Source: Verrucomicrobiota bacterium
GTDB taxonomy: Bacteria; Verrucomicrobiota; Verrucomicrobiia; Opitutales; Intestinicryptomonadaceae
Reading direction: 5' to 3'
Assembly: GCA_003343565.1 (NCBI GenBank)
Contig: QALA01000034.1
Coordinates: 1-54,402 of the forward strand
DNA: 54,402 nt
The translations under genes were made by a program, and so were the position numbers. Positions 1 through 8,785 of the stretch are shown here, piece by piece. Numbering within the stretch: position 1 is the stretch's first letter; every line of letters starts with the position of its first letter. The notes under the pieces are model-generated. The model saw only the letters and a list, made by a program, of their open reading frames with translations. It was not told the origin of the DNA and did no database searches.

Positions 1-1642
1 GGCCGCAGTGGCGCTCTTCCTGTTGCCCATAGCGATAAACGGGGCCGGCGCGGTATTCTTCAACGCGACGGTGGAACACTGGAAGTTTTTGGAGGAAAAC
101 CTCGGACGCGAGCTTCAACCGGAAGTGTCGGAGCGCATACGGCTGGCGGACGAGGCGCGCGCGCCGCTGGTCCAGATGATCGACGAATTTGAAAATCCCC
201 CGTTTGCGGCGGAGCTTGAGGAAGGCCTGCGAAAGGGTTTCGACGCCGCCGCAAAAGGCGTCTCCGGCGCGCGCGCGGAGGAGCTTTCCAAAATAATATC
301 GCTCGAAAACCCGGAGCGCGCAAGGCGCCTGAAGGAATTTTCCGGGCGCCTCTGGGCGCCGTTTATAGACGCCGTCCAAAAAGCCCGCGCAAAGAGCGGC
401 GAGGACGGAACTTCCATTACGCTTGAGAAAATCCTGCACGCGCTCGAAGGGGAGCTTACCGGCCGCGTGAAGGCCGAAATCGCAAATTTTGAAAAGCGCG
501 CAAAGCTGAAGTTTTCCGTCCGCCAGCAGGTAAGGCGCGCGCTGTGCGCGCCGGTCTCAAAAGAATTGCTCTCGGAGGCCGAAAAGCTTCACGCGCAAAA
601 CGCCGCATATCAGGAGTTCAAATCCGGGGTGGAGGAGCTTCTCGGCCCGCTTAGCGCGGAGAGGAAAGAGGAGCTAAAACTGCTTCGCCAGCGATACGGA
701 CAGCCGCGCTTGGACCTCGCCGAAAACGTCATGGACAACTCCGTGCGCACGATATCGGTCAGGGAGCGCGACTCCGCCGGGACGGAGGTTCTCAAGCGAG
801 TCTCAAGCGCGGAATTTTTCAAGGGCACGAAGGTCGGCGAAATGCTCCGCTACATCGAAGCCAACTTCGCGGCCATGCTGCGGCCGAAGTTCACCGCATA
901 CTGGGGATTCTTCTTCGACGACCCCTACGACTCCAACATATTCGGCGGCATATGGCCCATGATTCTGGGAACCTTCTACCTGACGGCGGGCTCCATGATC
1001 ATAGCCGCCCCGCTGGGAATATGCGCGGCGATTTATTTTTCGGAATACGCCAAGCCGTGCAGGCTGGTGTCGGCGCTTCAGATGTGCGTCGGGACGCTCG
1101 CAGGGGTGCCGTCGATCGTATTCGGGCTGTTCGGCCTGGCCTTCCTGATAAACACCCTAAAGGTGTCGGATTCAAAGAGCGTGCTCGCCGGCGCGATAAC
1201 CCTTGCGCTGCTCGTGCTCCCGACGATAATACGCTCCTGCGAAGAGGCGTTGAAGGCGGTTCCGCGCTCGTACCGCGAGGCGGCCTTCGGGCTTGGCGCG
1301 GGAAAGTGGAAGGCGATACGCTCGGTCATTCTGCCGGCGGCGCTGCCCTCGATGCTCACGGGGATAATAATATCAATGGGGCGCGCCGCAGGGGAGACCG
1401 CCCCGATTATCTTCACCGCCGCGACCAGCGCGGGAGCCGCTTTAGCCCTCGGCGACGTATTTACGCAGCCCACCCCCGCGCTCCCCTGGAACATATACAA
1501 TTTGTGCTCGGAGCACGAGATGGCCGAACGCGTCGCGCACGTCCAGTACGGAATGGTGCTAACTCTCATAGCGATAGTGCTTGCGCTCAACTTTGCGGCC
1601 ATACTCATAAGGGCAAAACTTCAACGAAAGATGAAAGCATGA
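1..1642 (+). CDS. pstA: Phosphate ABC transporter permease PstA, 5' partial
   Basis: Inner-membrane permease subunit of the high-affinity phosphate importer. The reading frame is open to the window edge; a GTG at 8 is the first possible in-window start, but the true start is probably upstream. The N-terminus is the end of a membrane segment. It is followed by about 250 mostly charged residues (roughly 25-280) with no hydrophobic stretch, then the permease core with several membrane segments from about residue 315. The cytoplasmic EAA loop is visible near residues 423-445 (YREAAFGLGAGKWKAI) and is followed by GRAAGETAPI, typical of PstA. The large soluble insert makes it far longer than E. coli PstA (about 300 residues). 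It overlaps pstB by 4 bases (ATGA), so the two are translationally coupled; pstC and pstS would lie upstream, outside the window. Confidence 0.93.
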   Translation, partial: AAVALFLLPIAINGAGAVFFNATVEHWKFLEENLGRELQPEVSERIRLADEARAPLVQMIDEFENPPFAAELEEGLRKGFDAAAKGVSGARAEELSKIISLENPERARRLKEFSGRLWAPFIDAVQKARAKSGEDGTSITLEKILHALEGELTGRVKAEIANFEKRAKLKFSVRQQVRRALCAPVSKELLSEAEKLHAQNAAYQEFKSGVEELLGPLSAERKEELKLLRQRYGQPRLDLAENVMDNSVRTISVRERDSAGTEVLKRVSSAEFFKGTKVGEMLRYIEANFAAMLRPKFTAYWGFFFDDPYDSNIFGGIWPMILGTFYLTAGSMIIAAPLGICAAIYFSEYAKPCRLVSALQMCVGTLAGVPSIVFGLFGLAFLINTLKVSDSKSVLAGAITLALLVLPTIIRSCEEALKAVPRSYREAAFGLGAGKWKAIRSVILPAALPSMLTGIIISMGRAAGETAPIIFTAATSAGAALALGDVFTQPTPALPWNIYNLCSEHEMAERVAHVQYGMVLTLIAIVLALNFAAILIRAKLQRKMKA

Positions 1643-2478
1643 CGCAGACTGAAACATTGCAACCTCCGCCGGAGCAGGCCGAAAGGCGCCCCGCCGCCGG
1701 CGCCGCAGAATGCGAACAAGACGGGGACTTCGCAGTGCGCGCGGAAAACTTCTCCGTCTACTACGGAAACTTCCACGCCGTAAAAAACGTCTCGACCGGC
1801 TTCCGCCGCGGGAAGGTGACGGCCATAATAGGTCCGAGCGGCTGCGGAAAGAGCACATTCCTAAGGTGCGTAAACAGAATGAACGACCTCGTGGAAGGCT
1901 GCACGACCAGCGGGCTGCTCGCCCTCGACGGCGTGGACATCTACCACAAGCGCCTCGACGTCGTGGAGCTGCGCCGCCGCGTGGGAATGGTGTTCCAGCG
2001 GCCGAATCCATTTCCGAAAAGCATCTACGAAAACGTCGCCTTCGGGGCGCGCCTGAAGGGCGTCGGCAGCCGGAGTAAACTGGACGAGATAGTGGAAAGC
2101 TCCCTTCGCCGCGCCGCGCTTTGGGACGAGGTAAAGGACAGGCTGAACTCGAACGCGCTCGGAATGTCGGGCGGGCAGCAGCAGAGAATGTGCATAGCCC
2201 GCGCGCTCGCCATAAGCCCGGAGGTCCTTCTGATGGACGAGCCCTGCAGCGCGCTTGACCCGAAGTCCACCGCGAGAATCGAAGACTTGATTGCGGAGCT
2301 TTCCGGCGAATACACAATAGCAATCGTCACCCACAACATGCAGCAGGCCGCCAGAGTTTCCGATTTCACCGCGTTCTTTTACGAAGGCAGCCTGATCGAG
2401 TACGGCGCGACGGACCGCCTTTTTACAAACCCGCAATGCGCCGCCACAAACGACTACATAACAGGAAGGTTCGGCTGA
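1639..2478 (+). CDS. pstB: Phosphate ABC transporter ATP-binding protein PstB
   Basis: ATPase of the phosphate importer, 279 residues. The start is the ATG overlapping the pstA stop. It gives a 30-40 residue low-complexity Pro/Ala/Glu lead before the canonical domain, so an internal start is possible but less economical. Walker A GPSGCGKST lies near residue 65, the Q-loop region has the PstB-specific FQRPNPFPKSIYENV, the signature is MSGGQQQR (about 175) and Walker B is LLMDEP followed by CSALDP. The H-loop is VTHNMQQA. One base separates it from phoU. Pho-regulated expression would be expected, but the promoter is outside the window. Confidence 0.97.
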   Translation: MTQTETLQPPPEQAERRPAAGAAECEQDGDFAVRAENFSVYYGNFHAVKNVSTGFRRGKVTAIIGPSGCGKSTFLRCVNRMNDLVEGCTTSGLLALDGVDIYHKRLDVVELRRRVGMVFQRPNPFPKSIYENVAFGARLKGVGSRSKLDEIVESSLRRAALWDEVKDRLNSNALGMSGGQQQRMCIARALAISPEVLLMDEPCSALDPKSTARIEDLIAELSGEYTIAIVTHNMQQAARVSDFTAFFYEGSLIEYGATDRLFTNPQCAATNDYITGRFG

Positions 2479-2479
2479 A

Positions 2480-3181
2480 ATGAATTCGCATCTAAGGAAG
2501 GATTTGGAGAGGTTGAAGACCCGCATAGTAGGGGTTGCCGTCGCCGTGGAGGAGAATCTGCGCAAGAGCGTGAAGGCCCTGCGCGAGCTGTCGGAGGAAC
2601 TCGCCCTCGACGTCTGCCGCACCGACGCCGAAATCGACAAAATGGAAGTGGAAACGGAGGAGGAATGCCTGAAAATCCTCGCGCTGCACCAGCCGGTTGC
2701 CAGCGATCTGCGCTTCGTCATAACGGTCCTAAAGATAAACAACGAGCTTGAGCACATAGGCGACATGGCCGCAAACGTGGCCAAGCGCATACCGTTCATC
2801 AAGCGCGAAGCTCCTGTGGAAATCCCGTTCGGGCTGGAGAAGATGACTTCCGGAACCATAGCCATGCTCAAGGACGGCATAGACGCCTTCCTGCGCGAGG
2901 ACGAACGCCTCGCCATACGCGTGTGCGAGGACGACGAAACCATAGACGCCGAAAACCGGGCCTGCTACGGAAGGGTAAAGGAGGCCATAACCCAAAATCC
3001 GCGAAACGCCATGGCGGAAATAAACTATCTTCTCGTGTCCAAATCCTTCGAGCGCATAGCCGATCTGTGCACGAACATCGCCGAAGACATAATCTACATG
3101 AAGCACAGCATAATCGTGCGGCACAACCTGAAGGCGGCGATAGAGGAGATGGGAGCCGCGCAGCCTCGGCGCGGGCAATGA
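2480..3181 (+). CDS. phoU: Phosphate transport regulator PhoU
   Basis: PhoU, 233 residues, the usual family length. It is an all-helical protein that links PstSCAB to the PhoR kinase and restrains phosphate uptake. Two repeated three-helix PhoU domains are visible: residues about 10-110 with DLRFVITVLKINNELEHIGD, and about 120-215 with the matching metal-binding helix SKSFERIADLCTNIAEDIIY. The paired E/R-x-x-D motifs (ELEHIGD, FERIADL) are the cluster ligands of the family. The start ATG follows the pstB stop by one base. It is the last gene of the pst operon in this window. Confidence 0.96.
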   Translation: MNSHLRKDLERLKTRIVGVAVAVEENLRKSVKALRELSEELALDVCRTDAEIDKMEVETEEECLKILALHQPVASDLRFVITVLKINNELEHIGDMAANVAKRIPFIKREAPVEIPFGLEKMTSGTIAMLKDGIDAFLREDERLAIRVCEDDETIDAENRACYGRVKEAITQNPRNAMAEINYLLVSKSFERIADLCTNIAEDIIYMKHSIIVRHNLKAAIEEMGAAQPRRGQ

Positions 3182-3246
3182 CGGAGCGCACGGCAAAAAA
3201 AGGCGGCGGCGCTTTTTCTAAGTCCGCGCGGCGGGCGTTTAGTGTA

Positions 3247-3615
3247 TTACGACGCTGTCCGGCAGGGGGCTATCTCGAACCTGTTTGCGTAAAACATCGA
3301 AGCTATAAAAATTACCGCCACGGCAAAGAAGAACGCGCCCCTCCACGAGCCTATCGGAGGGCGCATGCCGCGTTTTTCGGCTTTCATGGAGCGCCAGAGA
3401 GACGCGGTCATGCAAACGAGCGCCAGCGCGCCTATCGCGTCTATGAGTTCGATTCGCGGCGAAAAGAGCAGCCCGCCGGAAAATAGCCCCGCCAGAGCCG
3501 CCCCGCAATAGACCGCCCCCCAGCCCACGAAGAGCGCGCGCATCGGAAGCTTGGACAGCGACGCGATAAATCCGCCCACCGCGAAAAACACCGCAAACAT
3601 GACTATGTTCAACAT
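3247..3615 (-). CDS. Small hypothetical membrane protein
   Basis: A 122-residue protein that I do not recognise. Hydropathy by eye suggests four membrane segments: residues about 3-22 (start MLNIVMFAVFFAVGGF), 26-46, 55-75 and 92-110, with a short basic loop between the last two (WRSMKAEKRGMRPP). It is the last gene of a minus-strand set and follows the Cys-less zinc-ribbon gene by 11 bases, so it is probably co-transcribed. No catalytic motif is visible. It faces phoU tail to tail, leaving only 65 bases between the two stops. Confidence 0.75.
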   Translation of the reverse strand: MLNIVMFAVFFAVGGFIASLSKLPMRALFVGWGAVYCGAALAGLFSGGLLFSPRIELIDAIGALALVCMTASLWRSMKAEKRGMRPPIGSWRGAFFFAVAVIFIASMFYANRFEIAPCRTAS

Positions 3616-3626
3616 GGGAAATCCCC

Positions 3627-3890
3627 CTATTTTTTGAAGTACTTGCCGGAGACGCGGTCCTTTTGCAAAACCTGAAATCCGGCCTTTTTTATCCTTGAGA
3701 TATCCGACAGCGATTTTTCCCTTCCGGGCGTATATTTCGAATTTATATTTGCGGCCTCGTAAATTCTCCGCACCGGTTTTCCGTTTTCGGGGTGCCGGGA
3801 GAGCGCGGGCGCGGCGGCGGACTGCTCGACCTCGAAAATCTCCCCGTCGCTTCCGTCGGGTTCAACGGTGGCGTATCTGTACACGGGCAT
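3627..3890 (-). CDS. FmdB-like zinc-ribbon paralogue lacking its cysteines
   Basis: An 87-residue protein opening MPVYRYATVEPDGSDGEIFE and continuing VEQSAAAPALSRHPENGKPV. This follows the FmdB/zinc-ribbon template (MPxYxYxC-x2-CG-x-FE-x-x-QS...xCPxCG-x-x-V-R-R) position by position, but both CxxC knuckles are gone: the first falls in EPDGSDG and the second is HPENGK. The remaining 45 residues (basic, ending in YFKK) have no cysteine either. It therefore cannot bind zinc in the usual way. It lies 4 bases after the M50 protease gene, in the same operon as an intact zinc-ribbon paralogue at 5812-6036. Function unknown. Confidence 0.8.
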   Translation of the reverse strand: MPVYRYATVEPDGSDGEIFEVEQSAAAPALSRHPENGKPVRRIYEAANINSKYTPGREKSLSDISRIKKAGFQVLQKDRVSGKYFKK

Positions 3891-3894
3891 GGGT

Positions 3895-4578
3895 TCAGCC
3901 TCCGAATGCGAGCGCCGCTCTTGTTATGAGAAGAAATGCCCCCGACAGCGCAGACACCGCAAAATGGATTGCGTGCGCAAACGCCGGAACGTTTATAAGC
4001 ACCAAAAGTATAATTATTCCGTACTGCGATATGCGCGCGTAGAGGGCGTCGCTCATGCCGACGGCGTACTTTAAGAAGTGCGAGCCGTCCAGCGGGGGAA
4101 CGGGAATCATGTTGATGACGAACAGCACGCAGTTTATCTGCACAGACAACAGCGCGACCTGCGCGAAATCTTCCGCGAGCCCTCCCCTGCCGAAAAGCAG
4201 AATAAGCCCCATGAAGAGCGCCGAAATCGCGGCCACGACGAGATTCATTCCAACTCCCCCCGCCGTGGAGAGCAAATCGACCTTCATGCGCGTGGCGGGA
4301 TTGTCCAGAAGCACCTGCACGGGCTTGCCCCAGCCGAACACGAGCGGGAAGCCCGTCCCCATTGAGAGCGCGATGGTCAGAATCGGTAGAATGACCGTCC
4401 CCAAAAGGTCCATGTGCGCGAGCGGATTCAGGCTGACGCGCCCCTGCAATCTCGGAAGCCTGTCGCCGAGCTTGTCGGCGACGTACGCGTGCCCGAACTC
4501 GTGCATGCAAATTGCCACGAGCAAAATTATGTACAAAATTCCGCCTTCGCGTATTTCCGATAGAATATCGCCGCCCAT
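3895..4578 (-). CDS. Site-2 protease family (M50) membrane metalloprotease
   Basis: A 227-residue intramembrane zinc metalloprotease of the YwhC/SpoIVFB-like M50 group without PDZ domain. The HExxH motif is CMHEFGHAY at about residues 25-33 within the first membrane segment. The third ligand is the Asp of NMIPVPPLDGSHFL near residue 165, also in a membrane segment. About five hydrophobic segments are seen. It follows the TPR lipoprotein gene by 11 bases and precedes the Cys-less ribbon gene by 4. Substrate unknown; such short forms are often uncharacterised housekeeping proteases. Confidence 0.92.
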   Translation of the reverse strand: MGGDILSEIREGGILYIILLVAICMHEFGHAYVADKLGDRLPRLQGRVSLNPLAHMDLLGTVILPILTIALSMGTGFPLVFGWGKPVQVLLDNPATRMKVDLLSTAGGVGMNLVVAAISALFMGLILLFGRGGLAEDFAQVALLSVQINCVLFVINMIPVPPLDGSHFLKYAVGMSDALYARISQYGIIILLVLINVPAFAHAIHFAVSALSGAFLLITRAALAFGG

Positions 4579-4589
4579 TGCCGGTTTGT

Positions 4590-5780
4590 TTAGTATGAAT
4601 AGGTTTTTCTCTCCGGAACCTTGCGCGATACGCCCTCTTTGCGCGCCCTCTCTATCTCCGCAAGGAGAGCCGACTTCACGCCGGCGATGGAATCGAGAGT
4701 GACGCCCTCCAAAAGTTTTTCCGCTTCGTCGTCCCTGTTCAACTCAATGAGGACGCGCGCCATGTTTGCAAGCACAATCTGCCTGTCCAGATTCAGGGCG
4801 GCAAGTTTTTCCGCGCGCTTCCACTGCCGCAGAGCCGCGTTCCAATCCGGTTTGGCCGCGTCGTAGAACGACAGAGCGTAGTCGGTCTGGAACGAGGCTG
4901 AGGACGGCTCAAGCTCGGCGGCGCGCGCGTAGAAGGAGAGGTATTTTTTGTCGTACTCCTCCGGAGAGAGCTTGAGATGCTCTTCCAACACGTCGCGGCG
5001 CGAGACCATCAACTTGGCGGCCTGCCAGACGTACACGGCATTGTCGGGCTCCAGCCGCACGGCGTCGCAAATGTGGGCGTACGACTCCTTGACAAGGCCG
5101 GTTTCCGCCTCGAAGGTCGCCATCTGCTGCTTCACGACGGCAATGGAGGGGTCGAGCTTGTCGGCGGCGCAAAATTCCGCATAGGCGTCGGAGGCCTTGC
5201 CGGTGCTCCGCAGGAATTTTCCGTATATGATTCTCGCCTCGACGTCGTTCGGATTTTCGAGAAAATATCCCTCCCAAAGCGACATTATGCGCCTGTACGC
5301 GGAAATCGTCTCGATTTCCTTAAGGCGCGTATCGTTTCCCATGCGCTTGAAGAAGCGCGCCTGCTCGCCGAGAATATCCAGAAGCTTTTTTCTGGCAAGC
5401 GACACGTTTTTAGTGTCCGCCCGCGCAATTTTCTCGGAAAAATCCTCCATGCTCATTTTCGGCGACGCGCGCCGCGCGGGGGAAGAATCAGTAGCGGAAC
5501 CGTCAAACCCGCCTGCCGGAAGGGCGGCGGATAGCGAAGAGGCAGAAGAAAGCGAAGAGGCTGCGGAATCGGAAATCCGCTGAGACGGCGCGCCGGCCTG
5601 CCCCCCTTCCCGCGCATCTTCCCGCGCGCCCGCCTGCGAGCGGGACGAAGCAGAAACGGCGCCGCCCGGACCGCCTTGCGCCTTCGAACCGCCCTCCCCT
5701 TTCGGACCGTCCGACGCGCACCCCGAAAGGAATCCCGCAACCAGGAAGGCAAAAAACGCAAAGAGCGCAAAATTTTTCAT
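4590..5780 (-). CDS. TPR-containing lipoprotein
   Basis: A 396-residue secreted lipoprotein. The signal peptide MKNFALFAFFAFLVAGFLSG ends in a lipobox with Cys21 (LSGC). A Gly/Ser/Ala-rich linker follows (about 22-110), then a helical region with TPR-like repeats (about 125-375), for example PNDVEARIIYGKFLRSTGKA and PDNAVYVWQAAKLM. The C-terminus is basic (VSRKVPERKTYSY). It would sit in the inner or outer membrane facing the periplasm and act as a protein-interaction scaffold; the partner is unknown. It starts the tightly spaced run with the M50 protease, and the zinc-ribbon gene at 5812 lies 31 bases upstream. Confidence 0.87.
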   Translation of the reverse strand: MKNFALFAFFAFLVAGFLSGCASDGPKGEGGSKAQGGPGGAVSASSRSQAGAREDAREGGQAGAPSQRISDSAASSLSSASSLSAALPAGGFDGSATDSSPARRASPKMSMEDFSEKIARADTKNVSLARKKLLDILGEQARFFKRMGNDTRLKEIETISAYRRIMSLWEGYFLENPNDVEARIIYGKFLRSTGKASDAYAEFCAADKLDPSIAVVKQQMATFEAETGLVKESYAHICDAVRLEPDNAVYVWQAAKLMVSRRDVLEEHLKLSPEEYDKKYLSFYARAAELEPSSASFQTDYALSFYDAAKPDWNAALRQWKRAEKLAALNLDRQIVLANMARVLIELNRDDEAEKLLEGVTLDSIAGVKSALLAEIERARKEGVSRKVPERKTYSY

Positions 5781-5811
5781 GCGTTATCGGAAGTATATCG
5801 CCATGCGGGCG

Positions 5812-6036
5812 TCAGCCCCGGTGCGCGCAATGGCAGTTTCCGCAGCAGCACTGGCGCGCCTTGACGGAGCGGCCCGCGGACTTGGGGCTCTTCTTGGGCG
5901 AAACCGCGGCAAACGAGGAAACAAGCTTGTCTAAATTGGACGACGAACATTTCGGGCAGGCCGCCTTGCGCGAACCCGTCACGAGCGCCTCAAAACGCTC
6001 CCCGCACTTTTTGCATTTGTATTCGTATATGGGCAT
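5812..6036 (-). CDS. FmdB-type zinc-ribbon protein
   Basis: A 74-residue protein starting MPIYEYKCKKCGERFEALVT, the hallmark of the FmdB/regulatory zinc-ribbon family. Both knuckles are present: CKKC at residues 8-11 and CPKC at 27-30. It has an additional Cys-rich tail (RQCCCGNCHCAH) after a Lys/Ser linker, which could hold a second metal. The frame is open upstream of this ATG, but homology begins exactly at MPIYEY, so 6036 is chosen. It diverges from mutS across a 112-base spacer and is the first gene of the minus-strand set. The family role is poorly known. Confidence 0.9.
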   Translation of the reverse strand: MPIYEYKCKKCGERFEALVTGSRKAACPKCSSSNLDKLVSSFAAVSPKKSPKSAGRSVKARQCCCGNCHCAHRG

Positions 6037-6148
6037 AACTGGATTATCTGTCGGCGCAGGGCGTCCCAATCGAAAAATGGTTGAATGTCCTGCGATATTT
6101 TTTTTACTGTTTCGATAATTTAAGACTGTCAATTCGCAAAAACGTTCA

Positions 6149-8728
6149 ATGCCGAAAGACTCAAAAAAGCAGACGCCCATGATGGAGCAGTACTGGCAGG
6201 CGCGCAATTCGCTGCCGCCGGACACGCTCCTGATGTTCCGCCTGGGCGACTTTTACGAGATGTTTTACGACGACGCCGTCGAGGGATCGCGCATACTGGG
6301 GATAACGCTGACGAAGCGGCAAAACTATCCGATGGCGGGCGTTCCGTACCACGCGGCCGAACAATACATACCGAAACTTCTGGCGGCGGGCAAGAAAGTC
6401 GCCATATGCGAGCAGGACGAGATTCCGCAGGCCGGAAAGCTTGTGAAGCGCTCCATAAGCCGGATTCTCACGCCCGGAACGGTGCTGGAGGACAACCAGC
6501 TGGACAGCCGGCGCTCCAGTTACGTCATGGCGCTCGACATAGACAGGCGCAGGCGGCTCTGCTGCGCGTGGTGCGACATTTCTACCGGAGAGTTTTACTG
6601 CGCCCAATTCGAGCGTCCGGAAGACTTTTTGCCGCTGGTATTCGCGTGCGATCCGAAGGAGATAGTCCTTCCCGAAAACGCCGCCGCGCAGTGGGCCGAA
6701 GACCCGTCTCTGCGCGACTGGAACACGCTGTTTCGCGCGGCCATAGAAATGCGCTCGGTCACCCGGCTGCACGACTACCGCTTCGACCCGCAGTGGGGCG
6801 CGCGGCAGCTGTGCGAGCTTTTCGGCGTGCTGAACCTCGACGGCTTCGGGATAGCGGACGGCTCGCCGCTGTCGGGGCCGGCGGGGGCAATCGTGTTTTA
6901 CGTTTCGGAAAACCTGCGCGGCAAGCCGGAGAACATACGCTCCATACGGCGCATTTCGACGGGCAAATGCGTATTCATAGACCCCGCCACGCAGCGCAGT
7001 CTGGAGATTTTCAAGACGACCTCCGGCCTGCGCGAGGGAAGCCTTCTTTCGGTAATCGACAGGTGCGCGAGCGCGGCGGGCTCGCGCCTGGCGGAAGCCT
7101 ACCTTTCCGCTCCGACTACGGACCTCGAAGAAATATCCCGCAGGCAGAACGCCGTCTGGGAACTGTACGCGGCTCCGACGGAATGCCGCAAACTCTCCGA
7201 AAGCCTCTCCCGCATGAGGGACATCGCGCGGATACTCGGAAGGCTCCAAAATAGGCTGTGCAATCCGCGCGAATTGCTGGCGATACTCGCGTCGCTGGAG
7301 GAGTTCGAGCCCATGAGGGACGAGCTCTCCTCGGTCGGCGGGCCGATTTGCCGCGGCTTTGCCGAGTCTATTCCCAACTTTGCCGATCTGCGCTCATACC
7401 TCTGCCGCGCCATATCCGAGGACGCTCCCGCCAAGATTCAGGACGGCGGCGCAATCCAAAAGGGATTCGACGAAGAGCTCGACCGCCTGCGCAACCTTTC
7501 GGGCGACAACATGGCCTGGCTTGCCGACCTCGAACGCCGCGAGCAGGAGGCCACCGGAATAAAAAACCTGCGCGTAAAATTTAACGGAGCCTTCGGGTAC
7601 TTCATAGAGATAAGCAAGGCCGCCGCCGCGAACGCGCCCGCGCACTACATACGCCGCCAGACGATGACCAACGCCGAACGCTTCACTACGGAGGAGCTTC
7701 GCCGGAAGGAGCGCGAGATACTCCACGCCGAAGACATGGCAAAAGACCGCGAGCTCGCGCTTTTCGATGAGGTCGTATCCAAAGTGCTCGAACGCGCGCC
7801 CGAACTTGCGCGCGCGGCCGAGATTGCCGCGCAGGTCGACGTGTTCCGCGGCTGGGCGCAGCTGTCGCGCGAGTGGAACTACTGCAAGCCGAAGGTCGGC
7901 GACGGGGACGAAATCGAGATATTCGAGGGCAGACACCCCGTGGTGGAGCAGATGCTGCGCCGCGGAGCGCGCGGCGGGGCGGAATCGGGGAGGTTCGTGC
8001 CGAACGACGCGATACTGTCGTCGTCGCGCCAGCAAATTGCGCTGATAACGGGGCCTAACATGGCGGGGAAGTCGACCTACATAAGGCAGGTCGCCCTCAT
8101 TGCGCTCATGGCGCAGATAGGCTGCTTTGTGCCGGCGAAGAAATGTTCGCTCGGCGTGGTGGACAGGATTTTCAGCAGGGTCGGGGCGAACGACGAAATC
8201 GGGCGCGGGAACTCGACTTTCATGGTCGAGATGAACGAGACTGCGAACATACTCAACAACGCCACGGACAGATCGCTCATAATTCTGGACGAGATCGGGC
8301 GCGGCACGAGCACCTACGACGGCCTGAGCATAGCGTGGGCGGTCGCGGAGTTCATACACGGCAGCGGGGCGCGCGGCCCAAAGACGCTCTTTGCAACGCA
8401 TTACCACGAGATGACGAAACTCGAACAGACCCTTCCGAGGCTCGCAAACTACCGCGTGTGCGTAAAGGAGTTCAAGGACGAAATAATATTCGTCAGGCGC
8501 ATAGAGCGCGGGGCGGCGGACAGGTCCTACGGGATACAGGTCGCGCGGCTTGCGGGGCTGCCGGGCGAGGTGATAGAGCGCGCCAAAGAGGTGCTCGCCG
8601 AGCTGGAGAGCGAGGGAAAGTCCATGGCCGGCAATCTTGGAGACGCGATCGCCGCGAAGGCGGCGCGCAAGCGCGCCGGGCGCGGAAACTCCGGGGAAAG
8701 CAACTTCAAGCAGCTCTCGTTTTTCTGA
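6149..8728 (+). CDS. mutS: DNA mismatch repair protein MutS
   Basis: Mismatch-recognition ATPase, 859 residues, close to the E. coli length of 853. The mismatch-wedge Phe-x-Glu lies in RLGDFYEMFYDD (about residue 35). Connector, lever and clamp domains follow. The C-terminal ATPase has Walker A TGPNMAGKSTYIRQ (about 632-645), Walker B ILDEIGRGTSTYDG and the ATHYHE switch. The start is the ATG giving MPKDSKKQTPMMEQYWQ. The C-terminus ends KQLSFF, a beta-clamp-binding-like tail seen in many MutS proteins. mutL is not in the window. uvrC follows after 57 bases, so the two repair genes may share a transcript. Confidence 0.98.
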   Translation: MPKDSKKQTPMMEQYWQARNSLPPDTLLMFRLGDFYEMFYDDAVEGSRILGITLTKRQNYPMAGVPYHAAEQYIPKLLAAGKKVAICEQDEIPQAGKLVKRSISRILTPGTVLEDNQLDSRRSSYVMALDIDRRRRLCCAWCDISTGEFYCAQFERPEDFLPLVFACDPKEIVLPENAAAQWAEDPSLRDWNTLFRAAIEMRSVTRLHDYRFDPQWGARQLCELFGVLNLDGFGIADGSPLSGPAGAIVFYVSENLRGKPENIRSIRRISTGKCVFIDPATQRSLEIFKTTSGLREGSLLSVIDRCASAAGSRLAEAYLSAPTTDLEEISRRQNAVWELYAAPTECRKLSESLSRMRDIARILGRLQNRLCNPRELLAILASLEEFEPMRDELSSVGGPICRGFAESIPNFADLRSYLCRAISEDAPAKIQDGGAIQKGFDEELDRLRNLSGDNMAWLADLERREQEATGIKNLRVKFNGAFGYFIEISKAAAANAPAHYIRRQTMTNAERFTTEELRRKEREILHAEDMAKDRELALFDEVVSKVLERAPELARAAEIAAQVDVFRGWAQLSREWNYCKPKVGDGDEIEIFEGRHPVVEQMLRRGARGGAESGRFVPNDAILSSSRQQIALITGPNMAGKSTYIRQVALIALMAQIGCFVPAKKCSLGVVDRIFSRVGANDEIGRGNSTFMVEMNETANILNNATDRSLIILDEIGRGTSTYDGLSIAWAVAEFIHGSGARGPKTLFATHYHEMTKLEQTLPRLANYRVCVKEFKDEIIFVRRIERGAADRSYGIQVARLAGLPGEVIERAKEVLAELESEGKSMAGNLGDAIAAKAARKRAGRGNSGESNFKQLSFF

Positions 8729-8785
8729 CGCCGAGCCGCCGCGCGCGCGGCGGCCAAAAGAAATATTTAAAGCCCGCATGCAAAG

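Noticed and set aside
7394..8779. A 461-codon minus-strand open frame opposite mutS.
   Set aside because: Shadow of the mutS C-terminal half; codon-phase effect of high GC third positions.
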